This document shows positions 26,712-34,097 of a stretch of 64,000 nucleotides of DNA, in pieces (within the stretch, counting starts at the first letter, position 1; the number at the start of each line of letters is the position of its first letter). Under the pieces are notes generated by a model that did no database searches, was not told where the DNA came from, and saw only the letters and a list, made by a program, of their open reading frames with translations. The stretch lies in NCBI GenBank assembly GCA_020636355.1, contig JACJYB010000001.1, positions 1-64,000 of the forward strand, read 5' to 3'. Source of the stretch: Lewinellaceae bacterium (GTDB taxonomy: Bacteria; Bacteroidota; Bacteroidia; Chitinophagales; Saprospiraceae). The position numbers and the translations under genes are program-made.

Positions 26712-27959
26712 ATGCGCCCTTTTAGTTTGATTTTAGCAAGCAAAATCTTGCTGGTTGTCTTTAGTACGTTTGCAAAAGCGCAAAATATACCCTTGCGTAA
26801 TGCTTCCTTTGAAGAGAATGCTTATTCAATGCCAGAAGAATGGATATCAGGGAATAAGAGCTTTTCAAAAAAAATCGCATTCATCCAGCCAAATGAAAAG
26901 ACGGAAGTATCAAAAACAGCCTTCGACGGTAATTCTTATGTAGCCCTGGTAGTCCGGGAGACTGGTTACAAGGAAGCACTTGCGCAGAAGCTATCTCAGC
27001 CCATCCGGGGAGGATCTGCCTACGAATTTTCGATTGAGTTATGCATGTCTGAAAGATATGTTAGTCCATTGCCCAGTAGTCAGGAAGGCCCATCGCCAAA
27101 ATCGTATATCAATCCGGTATTTTTCAAGATCTATGGGAGCGATAATCCACTCAATCGTGATGAGTTGCTAGCGGTCATTGGTCCCGTAAATAATTTCAAT
27201 TGGCAAAATTATACCGTCATCTTGGAATCTAGCAGGAATCATAATTGGTTGGTATTGGAAGCTGATTTTGACAATTGGAATCCCTATAATGGTCATGTCC
27301 TATTAGATAACGCCTCTGATCTCATTGAGATCTTGGATCCGGAACCTGAGAATAGCCTTCGGATTAATCATTCGATCAAATTGTCTAATCCATCCTTTGA
27401 AGGTATTCCACATTGTTGTATGACTCCCGTGGGGTGGAGGGACTGCGGGCCTCCAAGCCAGACGCCGCCGGACATCCAGCCTTCCGGGCAATTTGGGGTA
27501 ACCGCCCCTGCTTTTAATGGAAGCTCCTACCTGGGTATGGTCGTTCGGGAGACTGGGACGACAGAGGCAATAGGCCAGAAACTTTCGTCCCCACTCAGAA
27601 TCGGAGAAACTTACCAATTCAAACTTTGGGCTTCCTTATCGGAAGTTTATGAAAGTATGGTAGGACCATCCACAGGATTTGGATCTCCAACATCGGAAGG
27701 AATGCACCGTGCATCCTTTGTTCATCCGGTCGTATTAAAGATTTACGGAGGAAATGACTATTGCTCAAGGGAAGAATTATTGGGCGTAATCGGCCCGGTG
27801 GATCATTTCTACTGGGATGTTTATGAGGTCTTTCTAAAACCATCAAATCATTATACTCACCTCATTCTGCAGGCTGATTTTAATGGTTATCCGCCTTATA
27901 ATGGGCACATCCTGATTGATAACGCTTCGGACCTGGTACCGGTTAAGGGTAAAAACTAA
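26712..27959 (+). CDS. Secreted protein with two copies of an N-terminal OmpA-associated module
   Basis: 415 residues, signal peptide MRPFSLILASKILLVVFSTFAKAQ. The mature protein is two related ~185-residue modules. Shared landmarks are an opening SFE with a Trp, a GxxYVALVVRETG or SYLGMVVRETG strand, AQKLSQPI / GQKLSSPL, FFKIYGSDN / VLKIYGGNDYCSREELL, VIGPV..F.W..Y, and YNGHVLLDNASDL / YNGHILIDNASDL. Module 2 carries the extra NPSFEGIPHCCMTPVGWRDCG segment found also in the next gene. The beta-rich, Trp-rich pattern resembles galactose-binding/CBM jelly-rolls, but no named family is assigned. No T9SS tail or membrane segment. Confidence 0.75.
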   Translation: MRPFSLILASKILLVVFSTFAKAQNIPLRNASFEENAYSMPEEWISGNKSFSKKIAFIQPNEKTEVSKTAFDGNSYVALVVRETGYKEALAQKLSQPIRGGSAYEFSIELCMSERYVSPLPSSQEGPSPKSYINPVFFKIYGSDNPLNRDELLAVIGPVNNFNWQNYTVILESSRNHNWLVLEADFDNWNPYNGHVLLDNASDLIEILDPEPENSLRINHSIKLSNPSFEGIPHCCMTPVGWRDCGPPSQTPPDIQPSGQFGVTAPAFNGSSYLGMVVRETGTTEAIGQKLSSPLRIGETYQFKLWASLSEVYESMVGPSTGFGSPTSEGMHRASFVHPVVLKIYGGNDYCSREELLGVIGPVDHFYWDVYEVFLKPSNHYTHLILQADFNGYPPYNGHILIDNASDLVPVKGKN

Positions 27960-28101
27960 TTCGATTTCATTCTCGGGGTTGGAAGCAGGCGAACATTCCC
28001 TTGCCAGAATCGTTAAATTGGTCTTAAATTGTAGCCGATTAAAACTATTTGCCGGATCTTAAACCTTTCCTAAAAAGAAAGTGACCGGATCGACACAACC
28101 A

Positions 28102-29298
28102 ATGCGGAACCAAACAGTAACTCTTCTTTTTTTATTTATTTCTCTGGTAGCCTGGGGGCAGCATACTCCAGGATCCATTGAATTATTTAACTCCTCATTT
28201 GAAGGGATACCGCAGTGTTGCCAGGCCCCGTTGGGGTGGCGTGACTGCGGTTGGCCCGGTGAGACCCCACCGGATATTCAACCCTCCGGGCAGTTTAGTG
28301 TGACACGTCCTGCCCAGGACGGAAGGACCTACCTGGGCATGGTTGTGCGTGAAAATGAAACCTGGGAACGTGTAACCCAGGCGCTAACCACGGCCATGCA
28401 TGCAGGCACTTGCTACTCTTTTTCGCTCTACCTGTGCCGGTCCAATGTTTATCTCAGCAAGCTGGATGCTAAAGAGGATTCACCACTAAAATCTTTTACA
28501 AAGCCTATCGTGCTGCGGATCTGGGGAGGTAACGACTACTGCGATCGCGCAGAGATGCTTGCCGAGACCCCGCCCATAGAGAATGCAGATTGGCGGAAGT
28601 ATAATTTTAAGCTGGAGCCCAAACAGCATTATAAATTCATTATTCTGGAAGCGTATTATAAGACGCCGGTCTTGATACCTTACAACGGCAATGTTCTGGT
28701 GGACCATGCCAGTGCTCTGGAACCCATACCTTGTGATGATGAGCTTCCTGCCATCGATCCGGAAATCACGCCGCCGGTGGCTGAAGAAGAACCCCGGGTG
28801 ATTAATCAGGCACCACCTACCCGTCCGCAGACTCAACCACAACGGCCACAGACTTCACCGGTGACGCCTACACCGGAGCCGGAAGAAGAAAAACCATCCC
28901 AACCGAAAATCCGGGTGCTTACGGAATTATACGGTGACCTGAAAGTGGGTCAGGTGGTTACCATCCGTAACCTGTATTTCCGGGAGAATTCTTTTGACAT
29001 CGACTCGAAATATTTTCCGGTACTCGATGAGCTGTATGGGTTTTTAAAACAGAATAAGAACGTGCGTATCGAGATCGGAGGTCATACCAACGGATTGTGC
29101 GAGGATATCTTCTGTCAGCAATTGTCCCTCAGCCGTGCTCAATCCGTTACGAAATACCTGGTTGACAAAGGAATTGATTCCCGGCGCATTGTGGCGAAAG
29201 GTTACGGTAAAAGCCATCTTATCGCCTCGGACAATACGCCCTACGGTAGACAAAAAAATCAGCGGGTGGAGTTAAAGATTCTTAGTATTCAGAGCTAA
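28102..29298 (+). CDS. OmpA-family protein with N-terminal jelly-roll-like module
   Basis: 398 residues. The ATG at 28,102 begins the signal peptide MRNQTVTLLFLFISLVAWGQ; a GTG at 28,081 would add seven residues. Residues ~30-215 are the same module as in the preceding gene (SFEGIPQCCQAPLGWRDCG, TYLGMVVREN, RIWGGNDYC, NGNVLVDHASAL). A Pro/Gln/Thr-rich linker follows, then an OmpA C-terminal peptidoglycan-binding domain (~285-398: FRENSFDIDSKYFPVLDELYGFLKQN, IEIGGHTNGLC, LSLSRAQSVTKYLVDKGI, AKGYGKSHLIA, NQRVELKI). It probably anchors the outer membrane to the cell wall. Its 3' end overlaps aroA by 4 bases on the opposite strand. Confidence 0.88.
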   Translation: MRNQTVTLLFLFISLVAWGQHTPGSIELFNSSFEGIPQCCQAPLGWRDCGWPGETPPDIQPSGQFSVTRPAQDGRTYLGMVVRENETWERVTQALTTAMHAGTCYSFSLYLCRSNVYLSKLDAKEDSPLKSFTKPIVLRIWGGNDYCDRAEMLAETPPIENADWRKYNFKLEPKQHYKFIILEAYYKTPVLIPYNGNVLVDHASALEPIPCDDELPAIDPEITPPVAEEEPRVINQAPPTRPQTQPQRPQTSPVTPTPEPEEEKPSQPKIRVLTELYGDLKVGQVVTIRNLYFRENSFDIDSKYFPVLDELYGFLKQNKNVRIEIGGHTNGLCEDIFCQQLSLSRAQSVTKYLVDKGIDSRRIVAKGYGKSHLIASDNTPYGRQKNQRVELKILSIQS

Positions 29299-30578
29299 AC
29301 GGGTAATGTTTCAAAACCCAGGGATTCCAGATCGGACCAAAAAGCCGGATAAGACTTTATGACTACCCCTGGATCTTTAATGACGATATTATGTAGCATG
29401 GCCAATGGGGCCATAGCCATCGCCATCCGGTGATCCTCATAAGTGGCAAACTCCGGGGTTGTCCAAAAACGAGCTCTTCCTTCCACGATAAAATTGGCTT
29501 CCTGTGCGAGAAGGGTTGAGTCCCGGGGGGCCTCGTTAAATCGGACAGCAATCTTCTTTAATTCCGTTTGCATGGCTGCAATCCGGTCGGTTTCTTTGAT
29601 GAAAAGCGTCTGTAATCCTGTAAATTTTCCCGTTACCCCCAGGCCACCACAACAGGCCATGACGGTTTGAGCCAGGTCCGGGCAGTTGATAAAGTCGTAT
29701 TCAAATTCTGACGGCTGGGGACCTGAATTTTTGATAAGCCGGATGTGGTTTTCACCAAATTCTGTATGGACACCCAGCTTGACCATAAATTGGGCGATTG
29801 CCGCATCTCCTTGCAGGCTTTCCCGGTGTAACCCGAACAGTTTCAGATCACAGTGTTCACTCAGTGCAGCTATGCTGTAATAATAGGATGCGGCACTCCA
29901 GTCTGCCTCTACCTGAAATGGCCTGTCTTCATAGGCTTGCGGTTCAACCGTGATGGTTTGCCCTTGCCAGGTGTGATTGACTCCGAAAAAAACCATCATG
30001 CGCAGGGTCATTTCAAGATACGGCCTGGAAACGAGCTCGCCCTCCAGATTAAGCTCCAGTCCCAGCGGGAGCCGGGGTGCGATCATCAACAAAGCCGATA
30101 AGTATTGGGAGGATACACTGGCGGGGAGGGTCAGGGTGCGGGTCACCTGTTCCCATTGTCCACCACTAAATCGCAAAGGAGGATACCCTTCGTTTTCCAG
30201 GTATTCGATACGGGCGCCCAGGGTTCGCAAAGCGGCCACCAGTGGCCCTATGGGGCGCTGCTTCATCCGTTCACTTCCCGTCAAGGTACAGGGCTTCCCG
30301 GACCAGGCAAGAAAAGCTGTAAGAAAACGGAAGGTTGTGCCTGCTGCGCCGGCGTCCAGCACCTCCTCCTGGGACGCTAAAAGGGCTTGCATGGTAGAAA
30401 CGTCCTTGGAGGTTCCCAATCCGGTAATAGGAAAATCTTTTCCGGAGAGCGCCCGCAGGATCAAAGCCCGGTTGCTTATGCTCTTCGAGCCATCCAGCGT
30501 AACCGTCCCGGAAATTCTGCGATCCTTGCGATGCAATTCCAACTTGGATGGATAATCGAACCTGTTTAATGCTGTCAT
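29295..30578 (-). CDS. aroA: 3-phosphoshikimate 1-carboxyvinyltransferase (EPSP synthase)
   Basis: 427 residues. Joins PEP to shikimate-3-phosphate in aromatic amino acid synthesis. Seen: DGSKSISNRALILRALSG (substrate-binding N-terminus), AGTTFRFLTAFLA, LTGSERMKQRPIGPLV, SSQYLSALLM, ADWSAASYYY, DLAQTVMAC, KETDRIAAMQTELKK and YEDHRMAMAMAPLA. No key residue appears changed. Convergent, overlapping 3' end with the OmpA-family gene. aroB is found at 33,001 in a separate operon. Confidence 0.96.
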   Translation of the reverse strand: MTALNRFDYPSKLELHRKDRRISGTVTLDGSKSISNRALILRALSGKDFPITGLGTSKDVSTMQALLASQEEVLDAGAAGTTFRFLTAFLAWSGKPCTLTGSERMKQRPIGPLVAALRTLGARIEYLENEGYPPLRFSGGQWEQVTRTLTLPASVSSQYLSALLMIAPRLPLGLELNLEGELVSRPYLEMTLRMMVFFGVNHTWQGQTITVEPQAYEDRPFQVEADWSAASYYYSIAALSEHCDLKLFGLHRESLQGDAAIAQFMVKLGVHTEFGENHIRLIKNSGPQPSEFEYDFINCPDLAQTVMACCGGLGVTGKFTGLQTLFIKETDRIAAMQTELKKIAVRFNEAPRDSTLLAQEANFIVEGRARFWTTPEFATYEDHRMAMAMAPLAMLHNIVIKDPGVVIKSYPAFWSDLESLGFETLPV

Positions 30579-30725
30579 GCCTTAATCTGCCGTCATGTTT
30601 TCCCAAATCGTAGAATGGGCTCAAAAGTAAGGATTTGAGCGATATCTGCATTTGCCGGACACTTACCTGAAATGGAAGGCACCTTCGGATTATTTATTCA
30701 GAGCGCCTATCAACGATTCACTACC

Positions 30726-31715
30726 TTATTCTTCTTCGGACTGGGCATCCCGCTTCTTACGCACCCACTTTTCATGTTTATCGTAGGCATAGATAATTTC
30801 TTTCACCAGCCGGTGCCGGACCACGTCGGTCGGGTCGAGGTATATGGTTGCTACACCCTGAAGGTGGTGCAACAAATCGATCGCCAGACGCAAACCTGAT
30901 CGCTGATATCCAGGCAGGTCGATCTGTGACAAGTCACCGGTTATGATACACTTCGCCGATGGTCCCAGACGAGTGAGGAACATCTTAAGCTGCATGGAGG
31001 TCGCATTTTGCGCTTCGTCAAGCAGGATGTAGGCACTGTCCAGGGTTCTGCCGCGCATAAACGCCAGTGGTGCGATCTCAATGGTCCGGTTAGCCATGAA
31101 CTGTCCCAGCGTCTCGGCAGGGATCATGTCATCGAGCGCATCGTAAAGGGGGCGCAGATAAGGATCTACTTTTTCCTTGAGGTCTCCGGGCAAAAAACCC
31201 AAGCTCTCGCCGGCTTCTACGGCCGGCCTGGTCAGGATGATCTTTTTGACCTGCCGGTTCTTAAGTGCGCGTACGGCCAGCGCCACAGCGGTATAAGTCT
31301 TACCGGTACCCGCTGGGCCTACCGCGAATACGATATCGTTATTTTCTGCGGCCTCGACCAGACGCTTCTGATTTGCAGTCTTGGCGCGGATGACTTTGCC
31401 ACTGCGGCCATGGACAATAATGGACTGGTCTCCGCTCCCATTGCCCAGCGGGTCATAGGGATGGATGCCGTTCAGCAACTCGACGACCGTATCCATTTTC
31501 AATTCTTTTTCGCGGCGCAATACTTTAAGCATGACCTCCAGCTTGGCTTTCACCTCCTGGGTTTGTTTTTTGTCACCGGCTATTTTCAGATTGGTGCCCC
31601 GGGAGTTGATGGTTACATCCGGAAAGGCTTTGCGCAGCAGATTGAGTTTGGAATTGCGCTCTCCGTAGAGTTCGAGCAGATCGATACCTTCAACGGAAAG
31701 ACTGATTTCACTCAT
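30726..31715 (-). CDS. PhoH-like ATPase
   Basis: About 329 residues from MSEISLSVEGIDLLEL; an ATG four codons upstream is possible. An N-terminal KH-like part (~30-80: PDVTINSRGTNLKIAGDKKQ) precedes the PhoH ATPase core: Walker A FAVGPAGTGKTYTAVALA, ILTRPAVEAGESLGFLPGDLKEKVDPYLRPLYDAL, Walker B AYILLDEAQNAT, and KCIITGDLSQIDLP. PhoH proteins are linked to RNA metabolism and stress; the exact role is unclear. Monocistronic on the minus strand, divergent from the SAM hydrolase operon. Confidence 0.92.
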   Translation of the reverse strand: MSEISLSVEGIDLLELYGERNSKLNLLRKAFPDVTINSRGTNLKIAGDKKQTQEVKAKLEVMLKVLRREKELKMDTVVELLNGIHPYDPLGNGSGDQSIIVHGRSGKVIRAKTANQKRLVEAAENNDIVFAVGPAGTGKTYTAVALAVRALKNRQVKKIILTRPAVEAGESLGFLPGDLKEKVDPYLRPLYDALDDMIPAETLGQFMANRTIEIAPLAFMRGRTLDSAYILLDEAQNATSMQLKMFLTRLGPSAKCIITGDLSQIDLPGYQRSGLRLAIDLLHHLQGVATIYLDPTDVVRHRLVKEIIYAYDKHEKWVRKKRDAQSEEE

Positions 31716-31931
31716 TGAATTTGCCAAATAAGTATGGTTTTATTATGATTCAATACGTTGGCTGATGCCTTGTTTTTCCTTCAATAAGGTAGTAGACTTT
31801 TTCCAATACTTCAAATTGAAGGCTAAACGAATTAAAGATTTAATTAATATTTTATTTTTGTCCTAAATTTAAGGTTTTCCGGTTACGACCGCATAGCAAC
31901 AGATTAAATTAATGTTAATAGATTCTGCAAC

Positions 31932-32711
31932 ATGAACCGGGTGGTAACACTTACAACCGATCTCGGCAACCAGGATTATTATGTCGGTATGATGAAAGGC
32001 GCCATTCTTTCCGCTTCATCAGCAATGCAATTGGTGGATATCACCCACGAAATTCCGTCCTACGACATCGTCCAGGGAGCTTACATTCTCCGAAATGTGT
32101 ACAACCACTTTCCCCCCGGAACCGTTCACCTGATCAGTGTGAATAACAATTACAATGTTCAGAACATCTACATTCTTTTCGAGAAAGACGGTTATTTCTT
32201 TGTAGGTCCGAATAACGGGTTGTTTTCGCTCGTGTTTGAGCGGCTGCCCGATCAGGTGTTTGAACTGCGGGGCAGTAAAGGAGGCGCATTCCCGGTCCGG
32301 GATATATTTTCGAAAGTGATCCGGCAGCTGGATCGCGGTGATACCCTGAATGAGATTGGCGATGCCGTGTCCAATCTGGTGATGCGGATGAATCTGCAAC
32401 CGGTTGTTACCAGATCGCATATCCGGGGATCTGTCATTCATGTGGATAAATTTGAAAATGTCATCCTGAATATCACCCGGGAGGTATTTGAACGGGCCCG
32501 GAAAGGCCGCGATTTTGCTTTGTTTTTTAAGCGTTTTGAACCCATTACTACGATCAGCGAGCATTATTTTGATGTGCCGGTAGGGGAGACCCTTTGCCTC
32601 ATCAATTCCGCCGATCACCTGGAAATTGCCATCAATATGGGTAAGGCCGCCAGTCTGCTGGGTCTGAAAGAAGACGAGACGGTCCAGATTGACTTTTACG
32701 ACGAGCCATGA
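31932..32711 (+). CDS. SAM hydroxide adenosyltransferase (DUF62 family)
   Basis: 259 residues. Family members hydrolyse S-adenosylmethionine to adenosine and methionine, and relatives include chlorinases and fluorinases. Seen: VTLTTDLGNQDYYVGMMKGAIL (substrate-binding N-terminus), VDITHEIPSYDIVQGAYILRN, FPPGTVHLISV, FVGPNNGLFSLVF, and a C-terminal VIHVDKFENVILNI. The halogenase-specific loop is not evident, so the hydrolase activity is preferred. It overlaps the next gene by 4 bases (ATGA) and heads a run ending in PBP1A. Confidence 0.88.
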   Translation: MNRVVTLTTDLGNQDYYVGMMKGAILSASSAMQLVDITHEIPSYDIVQGAYILRNVYNHFPPGTVHLISVNNNYNVQNIYILFEKDGYFFVGPNNGLFSLVFERLPDQVFELRGSKGGAFPVRDIFSKVIRQLDRGDTLNEIGDAVSNLVMRMNLQPVVTRSHIRGSVIHVDKFENVILNITREVFERARKGRDFALFFKRFEPITTISEHYFDVPVGETLCLINSADHLEIAINMGKAASLLGLKEDETVQIDFYDEP

Positions 32712-32998
32712 TCCGCCGATTGGTTCGCCTGCAGTTCCCGGAATCGTTTGGTCCGGAATTCAAAAGATTATTTACGGAACGGAAGGGACACATTTTGAAT
32801 TTTCCAGGATGTGTATCTTTGGAACTTTATCAGGACGCGGATGCGCCCGGCGTTTGGTACACCTGGAGTAGCTGGCAAAGCGCAATGGATCTGGAAAAAT
32901 ACCGGCAGTCTCCACTTTTCAGGGAAACGTGGAAAGTCATTAAGCCACAATTTTTAGTACCACCTCAGGCGTTTACACTTCGTCCAGAAAACGAGTGA
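32708..32998 (+). CDS. ABM-fold small protein (antibiotic biosynthesis monooxygenase-like)
   Basis: 96 residues with a ferredoxin-like ABM pattern: MIRRLVRLQFPESFGPEFKRLF, then FPGCVSLELYQDADAPGVWYTWSSWQSAMDLEKYRQSPLFRETWKVIK. Members are often heme-degrading or quinol monooxygenases, but many are uncharacterised. It overlaps the SAM hydrolase by 4 bases and ends two bases before the chosen aroB start, so it is translationally coupled on the 5' side at least. The specific reaction is not predictable from the sequence. Confidence 0.82.
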   Translation: MIRRLVRLQFPESFGPEFKRLFTERKGHILNFPGCVSLELYQDADAPGVWYTWSSWQSAMDLEKYRQSPLFRETWKVIKPQFLVPPQAFTLRPENE

Positions 32999-33000
32999 TC

Positions 33001-34068
33001 ATGCAGATTTTACCAATTGCAGAATATACCATCCATATTGGGCCGGTCGGGGAAGCACTTGCTCCTTTAATGCAGCAATTGCGCTACAGCACCCTCTTCG
33101 TATTGGTAGACGAGCATACCGAATTGCACTGCCTGCCCCGAATCCGTTCATTGGTGGAAGACGCTGTTGTCATCCGCATTCCGGCCGGAGAGGAAGCAAA
33201 GAACATTCAGGAATGTCAGCACATCTGGCAGCAATTGCTGGATGGGCATGCTGACCGCAAGTCCCTGATCATCAACCTCGGCGGAGGTGTGATCGGTGAT
33301 ATGGGCGGCTTTTGCGCCGGGACCTTCAAGCGGGGTATACCATTCATACAGATACCGACGACCTTACTGTCTCAAGTGGACGCCAGTGTCGGCGGTAAAT
33401 TGGGAATTGACTTCAAACACATCAAAAACTGCATTGGGCTTTTCCGCAACCCGCAGGCCGTATTGGTCGATCCCCAGTTTTGTCTGACCCTGCCGGACCG
33501 GCAGCTGGCCAGCGGCATGATCGAGATCTTCAAGCACGGATTGCTCCATGACGTAGATCTCTACCACAAACTATTAGCGCTCGAATCGCTCACTGAGATC
33601 CTGGATGAAGAATACATCGGCCGGGCAATTGCCGTGAAACGGGAAGTCGTTGAGCAGGACCCCTACGAGGCCGGTTTGCGGAAGATTCTAAATCTGGGTC
33701 ATACCCTGGGACACGGAGTAGAATCCTATTTCCTGGATACGGACCATCCATTATTGCATGGTGAAGCCGTGGCAATCGGTCTTATCGGTGAATTGTACAT
33801 TGCCAGTAAACGCCTGGGATTTCCGGTTGAAGAACTTACCCGTATCGAACGATTTGTGAAGCGCTGGTACCCGGAAATAGCCATACCGGATGAAGCCCGG
33901 GGAGCGATCCTTGAAATCATGGCTCAGGACAAAAAGAATGAACGCAATCAATTGCATTTTTCGTTATTGAAGAAACCCGGAGAACCCTATATCGACTGTA
34001 TCATAGAACCTGAATTGGTTCAAGAAGCGATCACCTATTACAATAATCAACTATCCGTACCAGTTTAA
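33001..34068 (+). CDS. aroB: 3-dehydroquinate synthase
   Basis: 355 residues. Second step of the shikimate pathway, NAD- and metal-dependent. Seen: GGGVIGDMGGFCAGTFKRGI, PTTLLSQVDASVGGKLGIDF, NCIGLFRNPQAVLVDP, SGMIEIFKHGLL, and LNLGHTLGHGVES with metal His residues, then HGEAVAIGL. The ATG at 33,001 is chosen; a GTG six bases upstream would overlap the previous stop. It is in an operon with the SAM hydrolase and ABM genes upstream and PBP1A 29 bases downstream. Confidence 0.96.
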   Translation: MQILPIAEYTIHIGPVGEALAPLMQQLRYSTLFVLVDEHTELHCLPRIRSLVEDAVVIRIPAGEEAKNIQECQHIWQQLLDGHADRKSLIINLGGGVIGDMGGFCAGTFKRGIPFIQIPTTLLSQVDASVGGKLGIDFKHIKNCIGLFRNPQAVLVDPQFCLTLPDRQLASGMIEIFKHGLLHDVDLYHKLLALESLTEILDEEYIGRAIAVKREVVEQDPYEAGLRKILNLGHTLGHGVESYFLDTDHPLLHGEAVAIGLIGELYIASKRLGFPVEELTRIERFVKRWYPEIAIPDEARGAILEIMAQDKKNERNQLHFSLLKKPGEPYIDCIIEPELVQEAITYYNNQLSVPV

Positions 34069-34097
34069 TGGACAGGTAAGCCGAATTGACCAATCCT

